Position numbers and translations under genes: made by a program. The notes below the pieces were generated by a model. The model was not told the DNA's origin. It made no database searches and saw nothing but the letters and a program-made list of their open reading frames with translations. A DNA stretch of 64,000 nt from Chamaecyparis obtusa (lineage: Eukaryota > Streptophyta > Pinopsida > Cupressales > Cupressaceae): contig BSBK01006741.1 in assembly GCA_027943335.1 (NCBI GenBank), forward strand, positions 744,001-808,000. Reading direction: 5' to 3'. This document shows, piece after piece, positions 45,830 through 57,534 of the stretch (the first letter of the stretch is position 1; every line of letters begins with the position of its first letter).

Positions 45830-47708
45830 AAACTTTTATTATGATTTTATATCATCATTTTAGACATATTACATGTTTTCTTATAGCCTTTAATATTCAT
45901 TTATCACATTTAAATTGATTTACCTAGGGGCTTCATAGAAGTATTAATCCTCAATTAACAAGTTTGCATATATTGTCTCAAATACCTTCCATGTTTAGAA
46001 ACAAGTACAATAAGCTTTATAATAGTTTTTAATCTTATACTAATTCACTTTCTTGAGTTAGGATAGTTAATTCATACCATGGTCACTTTTGTAAGTGTGA
46101 GTATATTTTTGTCTGCATCAATTTGAGCTAGTAAAATACACTTGATATGTAGACTCCAAGATGCTTATTTTGACTAGGCTTTTACTTTTCAATATATTAG
46201 TGAATCCATCCCTAACATCTTCAATTATATACTCTTTCATCTAATATTTGGACTAAATATCTATTTAATTGATTGAAAGTTTATAACTTTAATTATATAT
46301 TTTATTGTTTCAATCCTAACTTTAAATTCTAAATTATTATTATTTCATTATTCTTATTTTAATTTCGTTATTAATAGACAATTTGTAAGATTAGAAGATT
46401 ATTTTGCAAATTCTTATATAGGCATTTGTTAACACTTATAAATAATTTATAATTAAAAAATTATTTTTGAAATTTGTACAAAAATTATAGAGATCAATAA
46501 CATACATCAACATTCAAATAGGCCTTTTAACTAGTACCCTAAAATATTGATCTCTAAAAAATTTATGATAAACAACATTAACGTTATAGCCAACATAGAT
46601 GTAGATGCAATCCATAGGCTTAAAAGAAATTATGCTCAACTAAAATACAATTTGATCAATTGATTATATTCCATTAGTACATTTGAATTGACTTAATGAT
46701 AGAGAACTCGTAGTCATAAAAGATAAATCATAAATCTCAAATCATTTATCTATATTTTTTTCCTATCTGTTATAATAATTTTAGAGAACACGTCTTAAAT
46801 TTTAATTTGTTCAAAAAACTCATCTAATATTACATTAAATTTTTAATGAGATCTAAAAAAATATATTTTGAATAATTATGATTCCAACCACTTTTTATTG
46901 ATCATTATTACATTATTTTGATCTAATCCAAATTTCGTAAAAAAGGGAAGAGTACTGAAATGCTTTCAAAGTTAATAATGAAGGCAAAATGAAACTCAAG
47001 GATAGGATCTAGCCATAGGCAATGGAGTAAGCCGGGTTAGGAAAATGGGCCTCCCAAAATGCAAGGATTTTGTGTACTTACAAGTTTTGATGCTCTGCTT
47101 ATAGTAATGGTTTAGACCATAAGGTATCTATGTAGTAATCAAGGGATTCATTTCACCTGCAAATATTATATGAGTAGAGAAGGCATTGGCTCCAATTTTC
47201 AAGATCTTGCACCTATTCTTTTATCTTCTTACGAATCTGCAGTCTCGAGTTTGTTTTCGAAAGCAGTATACAGTGACACGTTTGAGAGAAGCAATGTATT
47301 ATCTCATGGCCAACAATAGCAAGTTGGCAGACCTCGAGTGATCCCAAGCTTTCTTAAAAAACTGAGTTAAGCCATAAGCTTTCTTAACAAATGTGAAGAG
47401 CGCATGAGACAGCTATAAGGTGCACACACTGCAGAATTATTAAGACTGATGCATGCATGAGTTGCACAAAATTACTGGTTTTACATTTATTTGCAATGTA
47501 TCTTGGCATTGTGTGGGTAGACAAGGAAATGTTGCAACATGAAATGTAGCGTTATTGAGTTAATGTGTGTGTGTGTTTAAATGAAAATTAGTGTGCATCT
47601 CTTGTGGTGTAAAATAAGGAAAAAAGTGATAAGGGCAAATACTTTTTAAATCTATAACCTTTTAAGATATTTGAATAAGGTCTTTCATATTAACATCTCA
47701 CATGACAT
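45830..47708. repeat. Duplicated host-like repeat, copy 5 (modules P and R1)
   Basis: Direct-orientation match to 17750-19330, then an internal deletion (after 47375 it jumps to the GTGCACACACTGCAG part) and R1 to CATGACATT at 47708, where LINE F starts. In copies 1 and 2 the same sequence continues as CATGACATTTA. Confidence 0.75.
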
Positions 47709-47714
47709 TTTGGA

Positions 47715-49380
47715 ATGGCAAGCGGGAGCGGAGGGAAAAAAATTGAATGGGACGTCAAGCGGGAAACATGCAGAGAAGGGACAGGTTGATCAGGCTGTGG
47801 CCCTGATTCAAGATAAGGACAATGGAAAGGAGGATGCGATAGATGATGGGGACCCACTGACTTTGCAGCTGGATCCAGGTGAAAAAGTGGGTAATGTTCC
47901 AAAACAAATTTCTTTTGGAGAAGCTTGAGGCCCTTTGGGTTGTTGGACCAACTTGTTTGGAGTCAAACCATTGGGTAAGTCCTCTTTCCCTAAGATCAAA
48001 AACATCTCTAACAAAGAGAAGGGAATGTTTGCTTTAGAAGTGCCTTTTGAGCTTATTGATCACAACATTCTAAGTATGGCTGCTACGCTTGTTGGCAAGT
48101 TCATAGGCCCTAGGCCGAATATAGATTTGGTTAGAATCTTTACTAAGAAAAAGTGGGACTTAAAAGGATAGGTTGAGGTTACGACTATGGCCAAAGGATT
48201 TATGTCTTTCAATTTTTCTTGTTCTAAAGATTACTTTAAGATTCTTTGTGTGGGAAACTGGTCGATGGGGAAATCCACTCTTATCCTCCAGAAATGGACC
48301 TCTAACCTAGATCTAAATAATGATTTCTTGACCCAGGCCCCGGTTTGGATCAGGCTTCCAGAGCTCCCTCTGGAATATTGGCATGGAGATGTTTTTTATG
48401 GCATTTCCAATTCTTTTGGAGAGCTGCTATCTATTGATCCTATTATAGCAACCAAGAAAAGACTCACTTATACTAGAATATGTGTGGGGGTTGTTGAAGG
48501 CCAGGACATGCCTGAAGTGATTGAGTTCCAATCTAGATTGAGAAGGCGTGTGCAGTAGATAGACTATGAAAATGTGCCTTTCACCTATTTTCACTATAAA
48601 AAGGTAGGACACAAGGACAAAATGTGCCCAATCTTCATAGAGAAGGAAAAATCCCGCAAGGCCCAAATCAAGCAAGGGAAGAGAAAAGAGACCTAGAAGT
48701 AGCAAAAAGGTCTGAACCAAGTTGAAGGACCCAAGAAGGTGTGGAAGGAGAAAGTCCCTGATGGAGATATCCCTGAGGGGGCACCTCAAGGGGAGAGGCC
48801 CAAGGGCATAATGGGGAACCTTCCTAAACACCTGTGTCTAGAAGGAGAGAAAAGCTTTGAGAACAGGGAGCAACTTAGGTCCCAGAAGGATAGTGGAAAT
48901 GAAGAAAAGGAAGTTGGTGAAATCTGCCCTGTCTTGCAAGAAAATGTTGTTGGGGATGGAGATAAAGGAGGCAGGACTCTCCCTGAGGATGGAGAGTTCA
49001 TTTTGGAGGAAATCGAAGAGGATTCCTTTGTGCCTGATACCCAAGAGATTGGGGGTACTGTGGAGGTCTAGGGCCCTTCTCTCTCACAGGAATCAAACTT
49101 AAGTAGAAGCTCGCTAATATCTCCAAGAAAGTTCAACAAAATCCTTGAGCTGGTCTCCACCTCTTTCTGAGAGAAAATTTTTAGAATGGAGGCTTTGTTT
49201 GAGAACTGCAAAGATGACAATATGGGTCCTTGGATATCTTTAAAGAAAAAGAAGAATAGTAGGGACCCATCTTCGGTGTCTCCGGTAGCTACAAGAAGTA
49301 GGGCTAAAGTTGACATAGGAAGTAAATCAAGCACCCCAAGCAGGTGGAGCAAGCATCAAATTAGAAAGGAAGAAACATAG
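47715..49380 (+). pseudogene. LINE F ORF1: DUF4283-like protein with zinc knuckle (broken)
   Basis: One reading frame runs from before 47715 to TAG at 49378. The ATG at 47715 is in another frame, so one early frame change is likely. The DUF4283-like part spans 48010-48520 (FELIDHNILSMAATLVGKFI, KILCVGNWSMGKSTLILQKW, VWIRLPELPLEYW). A zinc knuckle follows at about 48585-48630 (YFHYKKVGHKDKMCP, two Cys changed to Tyr/Phe-type residues). The tail is acidic then basic and Ser/Pro-rich, with SRDPSSVSPVATRS near the end. Internal stops: TAG at KG*VEV, VQ*IDY, ET*K*QK and VEV*GP, and one TGA. Plant L1 ORF1 proteins bind the element RNA. The same tail appears in element D at 27722-28178. Confidence 0.88.
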
Positions 49381-49429
49381 CGAATGGGACCCAAAAAACC
49401 ATCCAGGAAACATACCCCCAAAATAAACT

Positions 49430-50815
49430 ATGAAGATCATATCTTGGAATATTCATGGACTCAATGGAATCCACAAGAAAGAAATTGTTAGGAATATGAT
49501 TAGGGATCATAGGTCAGAAATATTTTTGATATAAGAAATGAAAAATGAAGAAGGAGAAGATTGAAACCATTTTTTTTAGTAAAGGAATGAAGTTAGCGGC
49601 TTCTGATTCTTTAGGAGCTTCTGGAGGACTGTTAGCGATATGGAAGGACAACTTAATGGCGGATATCACTTTTGATGAAGGTAACATTTTTCTTATTCAC
49701 TTCAAAAATACAAAGGATTAGGAAATTTGGTTTGTTATGAATATCTACACCCCTAACACTAAGATTGGTAGAAAGCACTTCTAGAATAAAATTAGTAATC
49801 TGATGTCCTTGTTGGGAGACTCTAAGGGCATTATTATGGGAGATTTCAATACCCCCTTGTTGGCTACCGAGAAGTTAGGTGGATTTCCACCGGACTTGGA
49901 AAGTAGACAACATATGGCTGATCTAATCAATGACTTGGCTCTCCTAGATGTTGACTTAGGAGGTGGAATGTTCACTTGGTCTAACAGAAGAGTAGGGATG
50001 GATTGCATTCAAGTTAGGCTGGATAGAGCTCTAATCACTATGGATTGGATGAACCATTACCAATGCAAACTTTCTTCTTGGGTAAGACTTGGCTTGGATC
50101 ACTCCCCCATTGCTCTCACCATTGAGCTTTGTAATAGGAAAAAGGCTTTCCCTTTCAGATTTCAGAAGATGTGGTCTGCTCATCCTGGTCTTCTTGACAA
50201 AATTAGGGACTGGTGGAGCATTGAAGTGGAAGGCACAACTATGTATAAGGTGGCTAAGAAACTCAAAAACATTAAAATGGAGATCAAAAAGTGGAATAAA
50301 AAGGATTTTGGGAATATTTTTATGACGAAAGAAAGGATTATGGTGGATCTCGCTGAGGTGCAGGAGGAGATTCAGAACATGGGCTATGACGAGAATAGGC
50401 TAAATGCTAAAAAGACTATATTGGATGATCTTCACAACATTATGGGCAAAGAGGAAATGTTCTAGACAGAGGTCTAGATCGGTGTGGTTAAAGGAAGGGG
50501 ACAAAAACTCTAGATTCTTCCACCTCTCTACTATGAAACATAGGGCTGCCAACAGAAGTAGTGTTATAAAAAAAGGGGATGTTTCTTTTGAGGAAGATAA
50601 GGAGATCACTCAAGAAGATATCAGGTATTTCTCTTCTATCCTCACCAAAGAGATCAACCTGGGTGAAGTGGATCAGGTGGATATCCTCAAGACCATCCCT
50701 AGTGTGATAAATGCTAGCCAAATTGATCCATTGTGGCTATTCCTGAAATGGATGAAATAAAGGAGGTTGTCTTCTCCCCGCCTACTGAGAAAGCCCCTAG
50801 CCCTGATGGTTTCCC
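49430..50815 (+). pseudogene. LINE F ORF2, endonuclease and start of RT (broken)
   Basis: The ATG at 49430 begins MKIISWNIHGLNGIHKK, the start of an L1 apurinic-type endonuclease. Further motifs: LI*EM (metal-binding Glu region), ASGGLLAIW, NIYTPN, IIMGDFNTP (49835-49860), FTWSNRR, and LGLDHSPIAL, where the usual SDH is LDH. A linker follows (WLKEGDKNSRFFH near 50490), then the RT start EKAPSPDGFP at 50790-50815. Frame changes near 49545 and 50460; stops include TAA at LI*EM and TAGs at KD*EIW and HF*NKI. The reading continues at 57535. Confidence 0.92.
50811..50815. repeat. Target-site duplication of element G (left), TTCCC
   Basis: TTCCC before the left LTR; the same five bases at 57530-57534 follow the right LTR. 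Removing element G and one copy restores the LINE reading DGFPTFFFQLYW. Confidence 0.92.
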
Positions 50816-51949
50816 TATTGGAAATATTCAAGACTATCCAGGTTACTGAGAGGGGAGGGGTGAATCAGTAATTTCAAAACTTTTAACAAATTTAGATCTT
50901 AACCATATTTCAAATAACATTAGATTGATAATATGACTACATGCATGAGTAACAGAAAGAATAAAACATTCATAACACTTTGAACACAGAGATTTGGTGA
51001 CCTAGAAACCTTCCAAATAGAAAGTAAAACTGGGGTGGGGATGATACCCACAAAACTTCAATACTACAATATAAAGTTTGCCAATTAAGGCTTACGATGA
51101 TCACTTCTGATGATCTGCCCTATTAGGAGCAATAAGGACTGCTAGGTCCACCTTTTTAGAGGATTTACAAACATACAATAAAGTATGCACTCAGTTAAGA
51201 GATTTTACAAAGATTGTTAAGTCTACCTGGTTAAAGGATTTTAAGCCGATTCACCTGTTAGGATGAAACAGTAGATCTCTTACTTGCAACTGTACTTGTT
51301 GATTGAGATTCTCTGATGTACTGATCACTTTCTATGATGGATAGATATTTGCTGCTTCTTATACTATTGTAGCCCTTTGTAATTCACTTATCTCTACCTT
51401 TCTCTCTTTTTCATACTTCACTACTTCACTCCTTGGATATGATACAAAACAGTGTTTATATATCAATCCAAAACAATTACAAAATAATTACAAAGTCAGC
51501 TCTTAAACAAGCTAACACAAATATTACTGAGTCGGCCCAAATATAGTTACTCGGTTACTAAAAAATAACTCGGTGACTTTCTGATACTCAGCATCCACTA
51601 TGTTACTCGGCATCATCATGCTCTCGGTAGAAGTGGAGGCTCGGTCCATACTAACCACTCGGTCATAGTTTCGAACTTGGTATATACTGGAGACTCGGTA
51701 GATATATTGTCACTCGGTAGAAATTGAATTCCCTATTTACCATGTTGGAACTCGGTAAACACTGCTCATTTCATCACTCAGTAATCATAACTCGGTAAGC
51801 ACTATGAATCTCGGTCTGTTCGGTAAACACTGTCCTGTCTACTCAGTAAACACTGTCCTGTCTGCTTGATAAACACTATCATGTCTGCTCGGTAAACACA
51901 GAGTCTGAATAAGTGTTGTCACTAATGACAAACATACTTAATGCCAACA
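50816..51949 (-). repeat. 3' LTR of element G (1,134 bp)
   Basis: On the element strand TGTTGGCATTAAG ... TTCCAATA (the last bases should be CAACA; one mutation). A TATA box lies at 51454-51463. It has about four 23-bp units at 51819-51900. Confidence 0.92.
51819..51900. repeat. 23-bp tandem repeat in the 3' LTR of element G, about 4 units
   Basis: Unit CTCGGTAAACACTGTCCTGT plus CTG, with variants. The other LTR has about eight (57305-57477). Confidence 0.85.
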
Positions 51950-52221
51950 ATCTCGCCCTTTGGTATTAGTGACAAAACACTTATTACCCAAAACTTATAT
52001 ACACAATCATGCTGATACTGGTTTTGATTTTTCAAAAAATTTATCTTTGTCATACTGTTGTATATACATTTCATGTCTCCCTCATACAGTATATATACAA
52101 ATATCTTATTTCACCTCATACTCATATTTCCTATTTCTCTCATATACTTTCTCCCCCTTTCATATCTCATATATCTTATATACTTTCTCCCCCTTTTTGA
52201 CAATAATGCCAAAGGTGTATA
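51950..52221 (-). other. 3' untranslated region and polypurine tract of element G
   Basis: The element strand reads ATACCAAAGGGCGAGAT directly before the LTR (51950-51966). Rich in CTCATAT/TTCTCCCCC repeats around 52100-52200 on the plus strand. No gene. Confidence 0.7.
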
Positions 52222-55200
52222 TACAAATATTTTACATGGAGATACCAAAATGTGAGAGAAAATCAGAATGTACCTTTCCAATTAGTGCTAGAGTTCTATC
52301 CCAATTCTCTTGCAAAATCTTGCATGTATAAAGTGCAACTTGGACTTCTGCAGAGAGTTCAATCATGTGATCTGCAATTGAAAACTGATTGTCATGGATC
52401 AATGTTTTTGAGTATGCAATATGCTTCTACATTGTATCGATGATGGGAAGGATCATGTTCTGAATATCTATTAATGTTGATCTGATCCTTGCATCTTCTT
52501 TCAATAACTCTGACTGCTTATCAGATAGGAATCTGACTGTCATATAATGTGCAGAGCTTGAACTGGGTTCAAGTTGCAACTTCTGTACACTGATCTTTAG
52601 ATCCTCATCAATCTTATTTATTTTGTCTTTAATCTCCTTTGAGAACTTGGTAACATTACATACTTTGACAAACAAAGATGTTACCTTGGAATAGGAGGAC
52701 TCAATGCTAGTCAAAACTGAAGATAACCCTGCCTGGTTGATAGCTATTTGCTGAGCAATGTGCTCAAGCACTTTATTTTCAAACTTCTTCTTAGCCTTCT
52801 CAAGCAACTTATCTAATCCAAAGGAATCCTCATTGAACTTGTTTACTGCCTCTACCAACTGCAAAAAAATGTGTTGAGAGGAATCAACTTCAACACCTAT
52901 TATTTCTGCTAAAATGTTCTTGGCATCCTCAATGATCTTATATTCCTTATCTCTTTCTTCTTTTAGTTTCTTCTGCTTTGCTTTCTTCTGGAGGAGTTCA
53001 CCAACTGTTTGCATTTGGTTTGCTATGAGGTTTGCAAAATCTAATTGGGGAATTTCTATCTCCTCATCTAAATCTATATCTTCTACTACACTCTTACTCA
53101 AAAATTTTGTACTCGGTTGAGTCTTTATACTTATTGCCTTTGTAGTAAAAATTATTGTAGACTCAGTAGGACTTGTAGTGAAAACTGATAAACTTTCGAC
53201 TGAGGGATGCTAACTGGAATACTTGATAAATAAAAAACTGAAGTATTTACAACTGTAGAATCTGAAGTACTTACTGCTGAAAAACTCAAAATTGAAGAAG
53301 GTACTGAAGACTGCAACTTGGTGGAAGAAGGAGGCTGAAGCTCAGTGGATGAAGTGGTAGCCACTTCTATCATTGATACATTGAATTGTGCTAGTGATGA
53401 TTGGACATTTGATGTATCTGAGGGAGTTGTCACAATCACACTTGAAGTTTTCTCTGAGCTAGATGTAGTAATTTTTACTAGAGAGTGAGGAAGTGAGGCA
53501 ATCACCTCTGCAGCTATCCGAACTAGATCATCTTCCTCAACATTCTTCTTAGCTTCCTTGGTAACTTCTTCCTCTACTTCTTCTACCTCAACATTATCAA
53601 TCTGAACTACTTCTTCTTCTTCTTCTTCTTCATCACTGTCATCTTCAATATCTTTTATTATCACGGTTTCAGTACTCAGTTTTTGAAGATGATAGATGTT
53701 TTTCCAAGTAGAATTTGCACTCTTCACAACCAACTCTATATCTTTGATCAAAATCAAACAACCATTGAATTTTAGTGTCATCTTGTGCTTATTTTCTATC
53801 AATGCCTTATTTATTTCATCATTTTTTAAACTTGGCATCAACTGTCTTAAGGTTTGAGCATATATGTCCTTGACAATTTGTCTTGCATTGGACCATTTCA
53901 ACTTGACTTCATCCAATAGAACACCTAGAATTTGAGAAGCCATGTCATCAGGTGAGTACTTCCATTTTCCCATTTTCTCAATAACAGCATCTTCAATTTC
54001 CTACTACTCTACCTTTGATCTAATTTCATATTTGAGAGATTTGAAATTTGCAATTCCAGATCCTTCTCTCAAATCCTTAATCTTTTGTTCAAATGAGGGA
54101 GGAGGCCTTTTGAGTACTATATCATCATTGACTTTACCTACCTTGCCCCTTGATCTTTTCCTTGTGAATACTGTAGTGGATTGCTCGGGTTCCTTGGTGA
54201 TAGTTACCTTTCCTTTCTTCTTTACAGGCACTTGTTCTTCTTTACTCTCATCCTTTTCTTCTTCTTCTACAATATCCTCTCCTTTGCCCTTGGTTAACAT
54301 TAGCGGTGTGCTAGATTGCATCTTGGCCATCCTCTTTCTGCCTTTGTTAACTACCTGTGGAATTTTTATGCTTAGCTCAATTCTTACCTTAGCTTCATCA
54401 TATGTTCCAAAGTATGGAGCCTTTGGATCAACAGGTTGATTTACTAGGGCTTCAATTATATCCTTTGTTTCATCAATGTTTACCTCATAAGGAAGAGGTT
54501 TCACCCATACAATCCTAGGCCTTACTCCCTGAATGTATACTCTATCACAATCAACTATGAAACAAACATCATCTTTATAATCTTCCACCAGCTTTAGTGG
54601 AATCTGGAATCTGCTATTCATCTTTTCTTTAAAAGATTCAAAATAGTTATCCATTATGCTTACAAAATTTTCACCCATTTTTGCAATATACTCATTTATC
54701 TGATAAAGAACAGGCACATCCTTTCTCCATTTTACTATGCCTTTTGATGGGAAAAACTTTTGAGCATAGAAAAATAAACAAACCAATAGCGAGCCAAACT
54801 TACATGGATTGTTCTTTGAGGTTTGGATGCTCTCCATATTCTTGTTGAACTATTTCAACAATAAATCTGCTAGGTCAAATGACAGATTGTTCTTCACAAT
54901 TTTATAAGCTAGGTCAACTGCTTCACACAGAACACTATTCTGCTGACTTGAATTGTATATCTTTTGAGCTATGACATATGTGCCAAATTTTAGTTCTACA
55001 TCGGTAATACTATTTATTCTCATACCTCTACCATCCCATTCGGCTAGGGTTTTCTTTTCTTGCTCTACCCGACCTAGGGTTTTTGTAGATTTAGCCTTGG
55101 CAAGCATGGGAAGACTAGTGATTCAGTGAATCATCTTCTTTGTTATTTCCACTGGTTGCTTAAGCCAAATTTTACCTTCATGCACTCAGCTTAGGATATA

Positions 55201-55533
55201 TCTAATCCATTTTATCTAGAAACTCTGAGGCAAGTGGGTGATATATGTCAAACCCTTATCTTCCAAATGTTTATGTTCTGGTTTGAGAACACCATCAACA
55301 CACAGTTCATCATGAACAACATCTATCTCTAGGGTTCCAAGCTCTTGAATTGTACCTTTAAAATGAGTGCGAATGTCATTTACAAGAAGTACCTTTGGAG
55401 GAATTTGAGATTGAGCTCCACTCAGATCTAGGGTTTCTGCAATCGCGGGCACGAGTTTGAAATTTGGCACTTTCCATTCTCCTTGAACTAACATTTCCAA
55501 ACCTTTCTTTACTTTGGTGCTAGATGATGCCAT
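52222..55533 (-). pseudogene. Large unrecognised ORF of element G, about 1,100 codons (broken)
   Basis: The minus ATG at 55533 (MASSSTKVKKGLEML) to TAA at 52222 reads in one frame to about 53205, then after one frame change to the end. Stops inside: TAG at SF*IK, LLK*FN, VE** (two in a row) and DTM*KH; TGA at LS*VHEG and IH*ITSLP. Order: N-terminal domain (55533-55220); region with IWLKQPVEITKK and ITSLP, then WDGRGMRI; a hydrophobic LLVCLFFYAQKFF helix (54780-54740); the INEYIAKMG to FGTYDE block (54690-54400); basic and acidic low-complexity linkers (54320-54150, 53640-53560); a Ser/Thr-rich part (53480-53210); a coiled coil (53100-52500); and a short C-terminal domain. I cannot name it. 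The ORF at 2374-3911 is a clear relative, 25276-27719 a more distant one. Confidence 0.7.
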
Positions 55534-55925
55534 GGTAGCTCGGTAAAAAAAGAAAAATTCTTCGAAGAAATTTCTGCTACAAAATTTTGCTTCGAATCAC
55601 TTGATTGCACTAGAAATTTCTCTGCTCAATATGCTGATATTCGCGGTGAAGAATGAAGTCGATTTCATGCTTTTTGTTAAAATTTTGTCATTAATGCTCC
55701 GTAGGAATTAGGGTATTGAATTCAACAGACTGTCATCCACTATGCATTAAATGCTCAGTGAAGATTTTACAACTCGGAGAACATACAAATTCATACTACT
55801 CCGACCTTACTTGGTAACCAAATGAAATTAGGTTACTCCCGACCTTGCTTGGTGGTAACTGATACCGACCTTCTTGTGATCTTGTTGTATCTTGCATACT
55901 GATTTGGATCTTTCTTCCTTTCAAT
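55534..55925. other. Spacer between the two ORFs of element G
   Basis: No ORF. Contains CTCGGTAAA, ACTTGGTAAC and ACCTTGCTTGG motifs that recall the LTR repeats. Confidence 0.45.
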
Positions 55926-56237
55926 TCAAGAACTGTTTGGAATATGTCTATGAAGATACAGTTCTAGTGCTTTCTTGGAGACTTAGTTAGAGTTGATAGA
56001 GCCACTCTTTTCTAGAAGTTCTTTGATTGCATTGTTTGCTTCATTTGAGCTGCTTGAAGGGAAAAAGTCTTCAATCTTTTCTTCAACATACTAGTGGTCA
56101 TTAATCTGATTTGCAAGTTCCTTCCTTCTTTTTAGGGATTGGGAAAGATGCTCTTTTGCTTCCTTGAGTTGAGTTATGGCCATGTCCAGATCTAGCTTTT
56201 CATTCTCAATTACTTTGTTAAGTCTGAATATCTCCAT
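55926..56237 (-). pseudogene. Short coiled-coil ORF of element G (broken)
   Basis: The minus ATG at 56237, MEIFRLNKVIENEKLDLDMA, to TGA at 55926, about 104 codons with one TAG and one TAA inside. Heptad-like Leu/Ile spacing with many Lys and Glu in the first half. It lies just after the primer site, where elements A and C have their longer coiled-coil/zinc-knuckle gene; here no knuckle is present. It may be the remnant of that gene. Confidence 0.5.
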
Positions 56238-56289
56238 TGTCCTGAATCTTTTCTCAAGCTATCAAAATTTATCCTGAGAACCACAAACC

Positions 56290-56301
56290 TCTGATACCAA
56301 T
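56290..56301 (-). other. Primer-binding site of element G (iMet type)
   Basis: The element strand reads ATTGGTATCAGAGG right after the LTR end at 56302; close to the iMet primer site. Confidence 0.85.
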
Positions 56302-56940
56302 TGTTGGAAATATTCAAGACTATCCAGGTTACTGAGAGGGGAGGGGTGAATCAGTAATTTCAAAATTTTTAACAAATTTAGATCTTAACCATATTTCAAA
56401 TAACATTAGATTGATAATCTGACTACATACATGAGTAACACAAAGAATAAAACATTCATAACACTTTGAACATAGAGATTTGGTGACCCAGAAACCTTCC
56501 AAATAGAAAGTAAAACTAGGGTGGGGATGATACCCACAAAACTTCAATACTGCAGTATAAAGTTTGCCGGTTAAGGCTTACAATGATCACTTCTAATGAT
56601 CTACCCTGTTAGGAGCAATAAGGATTGTTAGGTCCACCTTGTTAGAGGATTTACAAACATACAATAAAGTATGCACTCAGTTAAGAGATTTTACAAAGAT
56701 TGTTAAGCCTACCTGGTTAAAGGATTTTAAGCTGATTCACCTGTTAGGATGAAACAATAGATCTCTTACTTGCAACTATACTTGCTGATTGAGATTCTCT
56801 GATGTACTGATCACTTTCTATGATGGATAGATCTTTGCTACTTCTTATACTACTGTAGCCCTTTGTAATTCACTTATCTCTGCCTTTCTCTCTTTTTCAT
56901 ACTTCACTACTTCACTCCTTCGATATGATACAAAACATTG

Positions 56941-56950
56941 TTTATATATC
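56941..56950 (-). promoter_or_regulatory. LTR TATA box, element G 5' LTR
   Basis: The element strand reads GATATATAAACA, also present at 51454-51463 in the other LTR. Candidate core promoter; not demonstrated. Confidence 0.5.
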
Positions 56951-57304
56951 AATCCAAAACAATTACAAAATAATTAAAAAGTCAGCTCTTAAACAAGCTA
57001 ACACAAATATTACTGAGTCGGCCCAAATATAGTTACTCGGTTACTGCAAACTAACTCGGTGAATTTTTGATACTTGGCATCCACTGTGTTACTCGGCATC
57101 ATCATGCTCTTGGTAGAAGTGGAGGCTCGGTCCACACTAACCACTCGATCGTAGTTTTGAACTCGGTATATACTGGAGACTCGGTAGATATAGTGTCACT
57201 CGGTAGAAACTAAATTCCCTATTTACCATGCTAGCACTCGGTAAACACTACTCATTTCATCACTCGGTAATGATAACTTAGTAAGCACTGTGAATCTCGG
57301 TCTG

Positions 57305-57477
57305 TTCGGTAAACACTGTTCTGTCTACTCGGTAAACACTATCGTGTCTCTTCGATAAACAATGTCCTGTCTGCTCGGTAAACACTGTCTTGTCTGCTCG
57401 GTAAACACTATCCTGTCTTCTTGGTAAACATTGTCCTATCTACTCGGTAAACATTGTCTTGTCTACTTGGTAAACAC
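57305..57477. repeat. 23-bp tandem repeat in the 5' LTR of element G, about 8 units
   Basis: Variants of CTCGGTAAACACTGTCTTGT plus CTG in head-to-tail order; about four more units than in the other LTR. Confidence 0.88.
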
Positions 57478-57529
57478 ATAGAGTCTGAATAAGTGTTGTC
57501 ACTAATGACAAACATACTTAATACCAACA

Positions 57530-57534
57530 TTCCC
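57530..57534. repeat. Target-site duplication of element G (right), TTCCC
   Basis: Partner of 50811-50815. Confidence 0.92.

Larger units (their letters stand above)
50816..57529 (-). mobile_element. Element G: non-autonomous LTR element encoding a large unrecognised protein
   Basis: LTRs 50816-51949 and 56302-57529, an iMet-type primer site next to the right LTR, a purine tract next to the left LTR and the TTCCC duplication show a complete 6.7-kb element on the minus strand. The internal region has a short coiled-coil ORF (55926-56237) and a large ORF (52222-55533). No gag fold, zinc knuckle, protease, RT, RNase H or integrase was seen. The LTRs differ at few positions by eye, so it is one of the younger insertions here. 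It fits the description of a large retrotransposon derivative, but with a long protein-coding interior. Confidence 0.92.
56302..57529 (-). repeat. 5' LTR of element G (1,228 bp)
   Basis: TGTTGG ... CCAACA in plus reading. Near-identical to the left LTR apart from extra 23-bp units, which account for nearly all of the 94-bp length difference. Confidence 0.93.

Noticed and set aside
47690..49352. Multiple minus-strand frames (67-134 codons) across LINE F ORF1
   Set aside because: ORF1 on the plus strand holds DUF4283-like and knuckle motifs in one frame; the minus frames have none.
53942..54439. Plus-strand 165-codon Ser/Thr-rich frame
   Set aside because: Antisense of the element G ORF; no independent support.
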